Assembly: GCA_005408345.1 (NCBI GenBank)
Contig: SEMN01000171.1
Span: forward strand, 372,001 to 436,000
Length of the DNA stretch: 64,000 nucleotides
Direction: 5' to 3'
From: Macquaria australasica
Lineage: Eukaryota; Chordata; Actinopteri; Centrarchiformes; Percichthyidae
In this document: positions 26,067-38,100 of the stretch, one piece after another
Layout of the letters: every line of letters starts with the position of its first letter
Numbering within the stretch: the first letter of the stretch is position 1
The notes under the pieces: model-generated
What the model saw: only the letters and a program-made list of their open reading frames with translations
The model's database searches: none
Told to the model about the DNA's origin: nothing
Program-made: the position numbers and the translations under genes

Positions 26067-29000
26067 GTGTTTGTGTGCTTTTTGTGAGTGTGAGTGAACT
26101 CCTCTCTGCGCTCTTCAGTTCCCTCTTTGCTCGGGGCTACCGAGAGGCAGGTAAGAAACAGAGCGGTACTGCGGGAGGGAGACGGGGGAGAAAGAGGAGG
26201 GGGGAAAAAAGGCAGATAGATGGGGGCCATGTAGGAAAAAAGAAGATCTGACAGTGAGGGAAACAGATAAACAAGCAGAAATAAGAGAAATAGCCTTTGC
26301 TTGCGTGCACACAAACATGCACACAAACAACAGGAATGATTTGTCGCCTCTTTTTGTTTGCATGTTTATCCTCCACCTCTATCCCTTCATCCCTCCCCCA
26401 ACAGGTTCTCTTATCCTCTCGCTCTTCTTCTGTTTTGCCCTCTCCCACCCCTCCCCGTTTTTATGCTTTCTCTTCCTTCTCTTGCTCATCTCTCCAGTAC
26501 ACTGTGCCTCGGGGCGATAGCAGCAAATCAAACTGTTTATCCATCTCTCATCAGTGCACTGCCTCACGGGGCTCCTGCCCCCTCAAAACAATGAAAGTAG
26601 GCCTGAGCGCTGAGCCAGGGATACGATTTAATTACATCAATAAGGAGCTCTGCTTTAAAAAAAGATAAACCACAAAAAAATAGATTGCTGCAACACACTT
26701 TGCTGCACTATCATGAAAAGCCTGTTAACGTTATAGTTGTAAAAAGAATGTCAAAAGATTTAAGCCTCACAGCTGTACCCATCTAGAAATATAGGCATGT
26801 CTGTGTGCAGAGGCCGCTTATTGGAAGTATATTTCTCGGCAACTTAGTGGCTCCAGTTCATTGTAGGATAATTCTGTGATGGACTTTTATTAGAGCGGGT
26901 AATAAACGGCCGGGTGTTGGGGAGAGGAGAGGCCTTTCACTTCATTTAGACTTCGTTCAGTCTTGGCTGCAGGGGCGGAGGGAAAGAGGAGGGATGGCAG
27001 CAGGAAGGGGCGGAGAGCGTCAGTGAAATCGCATTGTGATTATGAGTGTAATTGCAGCTCAGGGGCCCAGGGGCCATGTAGCACTGATGGCGCTAGAAGA
27101 TGTTTTATGCACAGCAACAGAGAGGAAGAAAGTGAGAAAGAGAGAAAGAGGGAGAGTGGGAGGGAGAGGCAGGCTGCAAGGATGTTTGCAATTCGTTTTG
27201 TCTTTTTTCTTTTTTAAACAGAATCTCCTCTTCTATTTCTTTTCTCCTCCCTTCTTTTTCCTTTCTTCTCCTCCTCCCCCAACATCCTCCTTCACTCCTC
27301 TCTTCTTCTCTTCTCTCCTCCTCTCTCTTCTCTCCTGTCCTCCTCCCTTGGCAGGATTAGCTGGGTCTCGTTAGAGGGGAAATGTAATAATGCTCCCACC
27401 AGGTGGAATCGGGCCCGCTCCATTATCAGCCGGGAGATGGATGGGCCGTGTAGGGCCGGCGGGGGCCACGCGCGCACGCAATTTAGATTCAATAAACTGG
27501 CAAAGCAAGACCCCCAATCTGATTTATCTCTTACACGCCGCCAATGCTTGCTGCTACGATGCTGATTCCCTATTACCACTCAGAGAAGGACTATTCATTG
27601 GATGTAAGGCACGGCAGTCAGAGAGGCTTGTCGGGCCCCCGGGACGGCAGCAAAACTGATACAGCAGAGGGTTAATACGTTTACACACAGATAAGCAATT
27701 AAATCTAAGGCTGAGGTGAGTTATAGAGTTATTAAGGAGGGATGGGGGGGGGGGGGGGGAGAACGGAGGGACAGAGGGTGAGAAAGAGAAGGAGAGAAAT
27801 GTTATTCAACACAGGAGTGTGGTAGCTTGGGCCTTAGGCCGGGTGCTGTAAGTATTAGAAGTGAGAAAGGCTATCATATTATAGAGTTCGTGAGGTGAGA
27901 TAACAACAGAAGAGCAGCAATCTGCCCACGTTGTTCAATAAACTCAATACAACACTAACAAACTAGCAATGCTGAAGACAGAGGTCAGTACAACAGTTAT
28001 CCACTTAGTCTGTGTGTGTTTGTGCGAGTTTATGAGTGAGTATATATATGCAAGTACATGTCTTCATGTCTAAATGTTAGTGGGTATGTGTTGGCGTAAT
28101 AGGCATATTCATATCCACTGTATACCTGACTGCGAGTATGCAGAACATCACATTTGACTGTGTTTGTGTGTGTGTGTGCGAGAGTCGCAGTGATGTTAGC
28201 GGCGTTGGTAGTGGTGGGTGTCATTCCGTCCAGCCGCCAATCAAAGTGAATCTGAATGTCAGCAGGAGAGGAGGCGTGATAAATCAGCCTCACACCCAAC
28301 GACAAACAGAATATTAGAGGCAGCGCTGCGCCATTGGAAAAATGTCCCTTCCAATCAGCCGAGCACTTTACAGTGAAGCTCGGCAGCCGGGCCTCCGACC
28401 AACACTGAATACCAGAGAGACAGATAAGACAATAAATAAATAAATAAGAGACAGACAGGTTGGAAGACAGGCAGACAGGCAGACAGACAAACAGACCTGT
28501 AGGAACACTGACGAATAACGGCCCTGACAGGCAGAAAGACGAGACAAAGAAACATAAGAACACAATGGGGCTGGAGGACAGACAGGTAAGCACACTAACT
28601 GACATACAACGGGCCTGACAGGCAAGAAGACAGGACAGACAAACAGGTGGGAAGACAGACAGAAAAGTGCTGGGCAGAAAGACTGAAAACTAGATAGTCA
28701 TGCAGAACAATATATTCAGCAAGAATATCACAATATATGCAAGTGCCGCAGTCCCTCTGTAAGGGAATGAAGTGTAATTAGGCAAATTAGGCCTACCACC
28801 ACACAGATTCTTTCAGGACTAATTTTAAAGACAAATGCCTGATAAATAATTTAATTTGCTGATAAATCTGATAACAGGTTATCTTAAGATTGATACAGTA
28901 CTTGCTCAAAGAGGCACTAAGTACTTTTTAGGCAAAAACAAGCGCCTTTCTTTCAGCTTCTTTTTGAGACTTCAGGTGAAAAAAGTTGACCTATGAGACA

Positions 29001-31886
29001 GAAACCCCCTGTGTCTGAGGGTGTGAGTAGTGTGATGGTACCGTTGTAGGTACCATTTAACCTCTACAGCAGGTGTAGAGGTTAAATGGATCACGGGGAG
29101 AAGCAACACCCGGAGCAACCACTAGGTGGCACAGCACACAGACAACACAAGCGGGAGGCTCCAGCCAGGCCTTGTTTTTATGTGTGTGTTTAAATGCAGG
29201 TGCCTGCCTGTGTGTTTGTACAGGACCCTTAATCAAAACCAGCTCATCTAGACCTTGTAGCTGTAAAGTATAATTTGACATGGGACATATCACAAATGTA
29301 CCTGCATCCTGATTGGATGGGCAGGCATGAAGAGATAAAAACATGAAGTAATTTAAATATCCAGCAGCAGAATGCATAAAACCATTCAAGGGCAAGCCTG
29401 CATTATAGTAGCAGTTAATGTACATGTTGTGCAACTTGTGTTGGGCCTGAAGAAACTCTCCTGACAACAAAAAAAACCCACATCAAAGTGTAACCAGTAT
29501 CTGAATCGGTGTGTCTCAGCCATAATTGTATGATCGTTCTGCTATGTGAGAAAACCATACAGAGTGACTCCGTTCAGGCAGAAGACAGGAGACCTGAACT
29601 TGAATGATCTTCATCGCAGGCTGCCCTCTGCATCTGTCATCAGGCTGATTTAACGCCACCCATGAAATATTTACAAACTAAACAATTAGAGAGAGATATC
29701 TTACAAAATCAATCAATTATTCATTGCCAATCGTCTGAAAAGCTTTTGTTTTGTTTCACAGCTATATTCTGATGCTGGGCATCAATTAGGGCTTGCGCTC
29801 CTGTGGTGTTATGGATGCTTCAGAGAGGAGTGATTGCCTAAATGAAGGAGCCAGATGCAAGCTGCCAGCACTACATGCTGACACTGTTGTGGCAGATGAG
29901 CTTGGTAACAACTAGACTGACGTGCTAATCTTTCCACTACGCTATACATGAAGTCAGAGGGACGGTTTGGATCATTCATCTGAATGTGTGAAGAAATGAG
30001 ACTTTCCCTACCTACACCCGCTATGTCAGAACCAACATCCCAAACTCTGGAGCCTTGCTTATGCAACATTTGTTCTATTAATTTTTAAAACAGCCTCTTA
30101 ACTCTAGACACCTGGGCTCCATGTTTGTATTTTCCTTTTCAGTGATCATGCTGAGATTGCATCTGTCAAACTCAAAGAGGTGAGGAATTAAGAAGAGATT
30201 TATCTAAAACGAAAAACAGGCGCTAACTCTGTCCAGAGTTCATTTTCTCTGCCGAACTACAAACAGAAACTCATACAATTCAAATTCAGATTTTATATGC
30301 AACATACGGTAGATTGGATGTAAACTTCTTCCTCCCTACTGTGTATACAGTCCATTTCTATAGATAGAAGGTCTCAAGGCGAAAACTTGTTTCTGCACAT
30401 GCAAATACTTTCACTTGACTGATATTTAACCAGTGCCCAAAGTTGCCATCCTTGCTTCTGCCTGCAAAATGCACCGTTTTCCGTTCTCATTTTCAACACA
30501 AAATGTCTTTGCAAAGAAGTTTTATACACAGTATGGACATTTGTGGACGTTTCCATGAACACGTCCACAAAGTAAAATGACGTCTGTATCTAACACTAAT
30601 CCTTTCTCTCTTTCAGTCACACTGCCGAACACAACAAAAGCATTCTTAGTCAACCAATAGTCAAAGTATTTCTTAACTTAAACTTCAGTCAAACTCCAGT
30701 ATTGTTAACCCCACAGGCAAATGCTGTCATGTAGGATCTATTTTAGAGCTTACATGATTGGTCCATTGATTAATCTGTGACAATTCTGATAATTGATTAA
30801 TGACGTGAGTAATTTTTCAAGCAAAAATATATCTCTCAAATGAGAAGACTTCCTGCTTTTCTTTGTCTTACATAATAGCAGATCTTTGTGTTTTGAACTG
30901 TTGTTCAGCCAAAACAAGCAACTTGAAGCCGTCACACCTGGCTCAGGGAACTTTTTCGCTATTTGTCACTATTTTCTAACATTGTCCAAGAACAAACTAT
31001 TGATTGAATAATCTAAAAAGCATTCTGCAGATTTATTGGTAATAATTATATTAGTTAATTGCTTCCCTAATCTGTTTAGATCTAGTGCTTCTTAAACACT
31101 AAGCATTTCCTACATATGTTTGTGATGGTAGAGTCATGACTTCAGTTTCTAGTATTGGCTAATAACTAAAAAAGCTCATCCCCATCAAGACTACACAAAA
31201 CAACTAAGACCCTAAAGACTGATTGGTCAACTACTTGACCAAGAGAGGACAGCCCAATAACTTTGAGTGTCAAATTGTCTTGTGTGGCAAGCTGTGTGTA
31301 GCAATTCAATCAGGCAACTTCCTTGGAGTTTGTCCTGACTGATGTCCTGAGAGAGTCTGACTCTAAATAACACATTTTCAATCAGTTTTAGGTGAGAGTG
31401 AATAATAAGGAAGATTGGTACAATAATCCTCAGCCACACGTTCCAAACCCCTCTGCACCGCACAAGGCTCGGCTCCAGACAACACACTGGGGTCTGGGTC
31501 TTATCTCCTTTGGGCAAAACCTTGCACAGGAGGTCTTAGGGTTGAGAACAGGTTTCATGTGGTGCAAGCAAGCAAATAAGCAGCTGAGCAGTGGGGTCTT
31601 CGCGATGCATGTGGGTGGCTCGGGCCCAGCGCCCTAACTTGCCCTTTAGACCCAAGGGCGAAAGCATATCCCCTGACTGCAGCTGCACCAGTGCGCTCAG
31701 AGAGATGTAGAGAGGAGAGCTGCAGAAGAGGTGGGGAGGACCAGAGGCCTCCAGTGGTCAGGGAGATCAGAGAGGGAGGTTACTCTGAGGACCACGCACT
31801 GCCATGGGCTGCGTGCACACATGCACACACAAACACACCTGAGGAACACACACGGATGTCAAAATATTCACATAAGGCAAAAGAGC

Positions 31887-31922
<36 letters not shown>

Positions 31923-32074
31923 AGGCCTGAGGGGAAAAACTAACAACAAAGCTTCCGTACTGTAGCCATCAGGTCAAACAAAGTTCACCCTTGAAACCTC
32001 ACTATAGAAATATCACATGTTAATTGCACAGGCTGTTAGGGCTTACAGTAGATTTTCAAACATTACATTAATGT

Positions 32075-32114
<40 letters not shown>

Positions 32115-35100
32115 GCAGTAAAAATACACTTGTCTTATTGGTTTGGTGGGAGGATGGGCATGCCTTTTAGATGAATGCAAAAGTTCTGTCATGAGAACTT
32201 CACTGAGATGAGCGGGTAAGTGCATAACAGCGGTCTTGAGAGGGCAATCAGACCAAATCCATAATGCAGGGATCACACAGTAAAATATTAAGCATCCTGG
32301 GGCCTCTGAATGACATCTCACCCTCAACTTCAACCCTGTCATGTCTCCACATGCCACTGCCTCTTTCTTATGCCTCTCAATTTTTCTTCTCCTTTATGCC
32401 CTTCTCTTCTCCTCTGTTATCTTTTTCCTAACCTCTTTCTCTTTAAAACACCCAGAAACAGAGATACCCTGTTTATAGACCATTCATGCCATTCAAGTTT
32501 ACCATCACATCGTCTTGGGATGCCACAGCTGGACAGCATTGAGCTTTATCTAAAAAAAAAAAAAAAAAAAAAGAAGTGGCCACTGCAGTCCTGTTTTTAC
32601 ACTGGATGTTCAACATTGGATTGCTTCAGACTGGTGGCAACTTTGTTTGTGTCAACCCAATCAGCAAATAGCTGTCTCTTGTGGCCAGAGAGTCTGCTCT
32701 CACTTGTTGGAATTGTGTGGATTTTGTTGAGGAAGTACACAAACCAAAGCCAATTGTTGTAGCAATAAATTGTTGGTAAATGTCTGAAGACATTCATTTA
32801 GACTATATTTATTTTAACTGGAATGTTATTTACCATGTTCTCTGTGAAAATATTCATATTGCATTGTTTTGTGAGAAAACCTCAACAGGGATCTTTAACT
32901 ATATAAAGAGATGGGGACAAAAAAAAAAGGAGAGCAGCTTTTCTTACATTTATGACCAAAAGAAGCACACTGAAACTTAAGCCAGAAGAAGTGTTACAAC
33001 AGATGAACATAAGGTCACACACCCTTCAAATGGCCTTTGCTACACCACATCCATTGCCACCAAATCTGAGATATCTCTGAAGTTTGCACTGGAAATGGCT
33101 TTTCTAGATCACAAATTAAGCATTTTTCCTACATGTTCCTTCCGAGGCAAAGACAGCCCAATCTGCCCAGTCACAGGTCTTGGGGTTTCTACATGTTTTT
33201 GGGTAAGTGCATGCCAGCACCAGAAAGGTATGGAAGTATGGAGCCTCCACATGTGGCTTCTGCAACACCCTGATGCAGAAAATCCAGCTTTACTATCACA
33301 AAACATACTGTAGTCCCTCCATGTATTTGTGATATTATGACTGCAAGGATTAAGGCACATTTAGCCAAATACCTGCAGTATTTACATGCAATTTATTACT
33401 ACTAAGTACTACCCTTTCCCAAACAAAATAATCCAATTCAGAAGCACAATTATGAGCTTGGTTAAAATAAAATTGTAAGTGCTACACAAAGTGGAAATAA
33501 GCACAACAGCTTAAAGCTACTGACTGCTACAGACATGCTCAGAAACTGGTCACATTTATCTATAAAAAATAAAAATAAAACTTTCTGTACTATTAAGATA
33601 TTTATTTCATTTACTATAACTAATTACATATAATAATTACTGGTGAGTAATTCCCAAATTAAACAAGATGGTTGCATCATTATTTTCCGGAAAAACTGCC
33701 CAAATATTAGGCCACAATAACTATAATTAAACTGTGCGATCCTGGTTAGAGTGAGTTGTACATGTGCTGCAATTTCAGAGCAAAAATATGCTTGCCTGGT
33801 GTGTGTCTATATGTGTGTGTGTTTGCATCAATTCATTTATTCCAGTGTGAATGCACTTGAGCGTGCTGTTGAATGGTGGAGAATAGGCTCTGGTTCCCCT
33901 GCTGAAAGCCTGTTGGATGCCATTGTGATGGCACACCACTGAGTGTGTGTCTCATGTGTGTGCGGGGAGATGGGACTAAGTCTATCAGGACCCCCGCACA
34001 TGAAAGGTAAACTGGAGCCGCTAATCGCAGTGCTGACACAAGGAGGTTCAGAAGGGCGGCCACTTAGAAAAGAAAGGCAGGAGAGCCGGGACCCTGGCAG
34101 CGTCAATAGGGCGCAGCACAACTGACCACATTACAGGAACAAACACACACTGCAGAATAGACACACAAACTTGGTGGTCTCGGCTAGTCCCTGCCTGCTC
34201 TTTGGTGTGGACTTCACCGATGGTGAGTCGAGTGTGTGTGTATGTGTTCATGTGCATGTAATACTTTTCCAAAAGACTGTATTCATTTTCTTTGACATCT
34301 TTTTTTTACAAATTCTGTAGAGACACAGGCCGACATTGCCAACAATGTATCTGTGTGTTTCATTTCTTTTCTTTCTTAAAGAAAAAAAAAATGAATAAGT
34401 GATTGAACTCCTAAATTACACACTCTGAAAGACAAGGTGACTAACGCTGGCAAGATAACAAGGTTCAGCAGAACATCAGAGACAAAAATGCAGGTGAGAG
34501 AGCGAAGAAATAAATAAAGCAAAGCGTTACAAAATTAATACAAGTTCAGGGACATATTTGGCAATTAACGCTAAAATGTCAGCTCATGAACAGAAAGACA
34601 GTATGCATGAGAGAGGGAGAGGGCAGGCTGAGAGTGGCACCAGGGAGAGGGGGAAAGGGGGAGACAGCCTGGCCGCAGGAGGAGTGGAAGCACAGGGGAG
34701 AGAAAGAGCGAGGGAGATTGGACAAATGACAGCCCCCCCTCGAAGGTAGTGCTGTGCACTCCCTTCCCTCTTCCCTCTTTCTCATCTCTTAATGCTTATT
34801 TTCATCACTTTGCTTAAAATATTGATAATCAATTAGCACTACGTCTGTTTTGCTACAGAATCTGTGTCACGGTCTATCACTCTGTCAGAGCCAATTCGCC
34901 GCTCATTCAAAGTTCATTTTTCCTTGGCGGCTCTGTGCCTTTGGAGGAGTCATTACGCGGGGAACATAGCCCGGGGTGCAATCACCTATTCTCTTTCATT
35001 ACTGGGGAGATGGAGAAGGTGAGAGAGATTATTAGAACTTTGGAATGATCACAAAGCTCCACGCCGCCTGTCAGATCCCCCCTACGTGTAATTCATCTGG

Positions 35101-38100
35101 CCTCACTGCCTCCCCCTACCCCCTTCCCTTCTCCTCTCCCTCACCCCTCCTCCCCCCAGCCTCAGCCAGGGGTTTGGCCACAGACATTATTCATGAACAT
35201 CTGCAGCGCGCTGAATATTCCACAGCCTCCGCCGTGATGAAAAGGGAGCTGCCCCTTTGACTTGAAAATTAACATGCCGGCACAGAGATTATGGACGCGC
35301 CGTTTCATTCCAAGCCGAGCTGGGCCACGCTGAGACCCGCCGAGATTGTGGTATGGGCTGGGCTGGGCTGGGCTGGGCTGGGCTGGGCGAGGCAGACTAA
35401 ACGGGACAGGAAATGATTTTATTTCAAAGTAATGAAAGTGACCATGGTGCAGGTGCACGAACCGTCACGGATACACACACACACTCAAATCAGACATTCC
35501 TAGTAGAGCTGTGATATGGTTGCATCGGTGGTAGACTTACAACTCTCTGCAGTCACTTGAGACTGAAGTCTCCAACTCCAGAGCTAATCATTATATCAGG
35601 TAGAATTTCATAAACGTAATCACTGCAATCAAGTGCTCTGATTAATGTGAGAAGGGCTAAGCTACAACAGTTCTCTGCCTGTACAAAATAATAAAATACT
35701 ATTCAAAACGTAGGGCTGCAACTAACGGATATTTTCATGATATATTAATCTGCCAATTACTTTCTCGATTAATTGATTAATCCTGTCGGAAAATAGCAAA
35801 AAGTGCCTGTTATAATTTCTTAGAGCCTTTGAAGAATTTCTAGAGGGAATGTGATTGGGTGCAGACTTACAGCCACTCCCTTTTTAAGATGGCTTCTCAT
35901 TGTCACAAACCATTTGCCTGATAAACGTCTAGCACCGAAACATCGCAGTAATTAGTTGATCTACTCGTCCCTCTCGTATGCACCTGTCTCATGAAACAGA
36001 TGTGCAAAGAGAATTTTTTCTGTTCTAATTTCTTGGAGCCCAACCTGACGTCTTCAAATGTTTTGTTTTGTCCAACCAACAGTCTAAAACCAAAAGATAT
36101 TTAGTTTACCATCATGTTTGACACAGAAAAGTTACAAATCCTCACATTTGAGAAGCTGTAAAGAACCAATATTCAGCATTTTTACTTAAAAGTGATTATT
36201 CGATTATCAAAATAGCTGCTGATTAGATTTCTGTCGATTGACTGATTGATTAATCAAATAATTGTTGCAGCTCTATTTCAAAGACTGGTGGTAAACCTGG
36301 AGCAAAGCTACAATGTTTCCTCGTAAACATGTCACTGCACCCTCTCACCTCTGTGTACCTCTTCCTTTCACTCTCTCATGGGCGTCTCTACATGAAAGCC
36401 CATCCAGAGAATGGAGACTCTTCCTCCCTCACACCAGGAGCACCACTGCTGGAGAGAAGCCAAGCATCCCCCCTCTCTCCCTCTCTGTCTCTCTCATGTC
36501 TATGTGCGCTGTCGCTCACCCTCCCTGTGTCCTCATAGATACTCAGTGGAGCAGCTCCTGGTTTTGTGACTGTGACGTGCCTCACCTGACATACTTATAC
36601 CGTTCGCAAAGCTATAAAATAAGCCAAAAACACAATTTATACACATTGCATTACAATATCATAAGATGCACACTGTTAAAAGACCTTCCTCCACTTGCAG
36701 CTGGCTGAGACTTACATAATGGTGTGGTGTTAATGACCTTTATCTTCCAAGAGTTAGTTGGCAGGTAAACAATGCACATATTCTGATTCAGCAAAAAAAC
36801 AACAAAAAAGCACTACAACTGGCAAAAAAACTTTCACATTGCTGTTTCACAATTACAACTAAGAATTTCAAATAAGCCTCCTCACAGTAATTACATGTAC
36901 ACCTATCAAAAAATAGTGTATAGTGTAAACACAAGAGGCAGAGAATCCCCAATGCAGGCTGTCCAATATATTAATAATCTAAGTTGTTAGTTATGCCCCT
37001 ATAAATACTATTACCGAGAAACTATATTAAATATTTTGCGGTTTACAGTTGACTTTAAAGTCATAAATACATATGATTTTGGATGTGAGCATTTCAATTA
37101 AATTAAAATAAATGTTTTCTTTTAAGTATAAATGTGCTGAAAAGACGTGTTTCAATCACTTTTTGGGTTCAGCTGTTGGAGGCTGGTCCTCTAAGGTAAA
37201 CTTCCACACTCCCTCGTGACCACACAATTTGTACACGATCCCTCGACATGATGCCAATTCCCTGTTTGAAAGTAAGTGGAATTAACTTGCAATAACTTAA
37301 TAATAATCTTCCCATATAGCAGAGATCAGACTTCTTGGGAATATCAAAAGGAGCATCTTCACCGTTATCACAAGGTATTTCATGTCTGTAGGCAGACAGA
37401 ATGTAGAAAAATAAACAATGGGTGGGTGATTTGTCAAACATAAGCAAGGACCATGAAAATGCGATAAAACAAACAATACCAAGATCAAAATCGTGTGTGT
37501 ACAGTATGACTGCCTGTGTATTTTTCGATGCCTTATGTCTTATGTCAGCTATAAACATCTCTAACTACACTCAGCATTGTTTCCCACCAGAGTAAATATA
37601 GCAAGATACACAATGGAGACAGAAAGAAAGAAGGAGAAAAGAGAAAAGAGCAAGAAATATAAGCAGACAGATGTACTGTAAAGAGAGAAAGAAGGGGAGA
37701 AAATACACTTTAGTGCTTCTGAAAAGAGGAGCAGTTGGAGGGTTCTGACACGGGCTGGAGCGGGACTTTGCGCTGCCTCTTGTTGATTGTAAATGGCAGA
37801 GCAAGTTTACTCTGGCAGTTGGAGCCAAAATGGAGTCTGACAGCTTTGTCAGGGAGTTTGAGCGGCTCAGTGGCAGGGCAGGAATCGGGATGATTCCACC
37901 CCTTTCATCTCTAAATCGCCGATGTACGCTCGTGAAACCTCCATGGTAATAAAAAAAGAAAAAAAAGAAAGGGAAAAAGAAAACCAGCCTGGCATAGTTT
38001 GGGGATGACAAGCGATTTTTTCAAAACACTTGTCAAAATAGAACAGAGAAATAAAATAAAAAAAGGAGCAAAGAATGAGAAAAATGGCAGACCAAAGTCT

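Noticed and set aside
25865..26326. 153-codon minus-strand ORF rich in HTHTHT, and similar frames at 25883-26251, 25508-25828, 44818-45051, 23125-23454
   Set aside because: These are translations of (GT/CA)n microsatellites, which are open in several frames. No start context, splice signals or homology.
28030..28605. 191-codon minus-strand ORF, the longest in the window
   Set aside because: Its Cys/Leu/Ser/Val-rich N-terminal half comes from the degenerate CAGA/CAGG repeat at 28430-28605 and the rest is unlike any family. It lies inside an rsrc1 intron with no coding evidence.
28430..28680. CRISPR-like spaced repeats
   Set aside because: Repeats are degenerate tetramers without uniform spacers, in a vertebrate genome.
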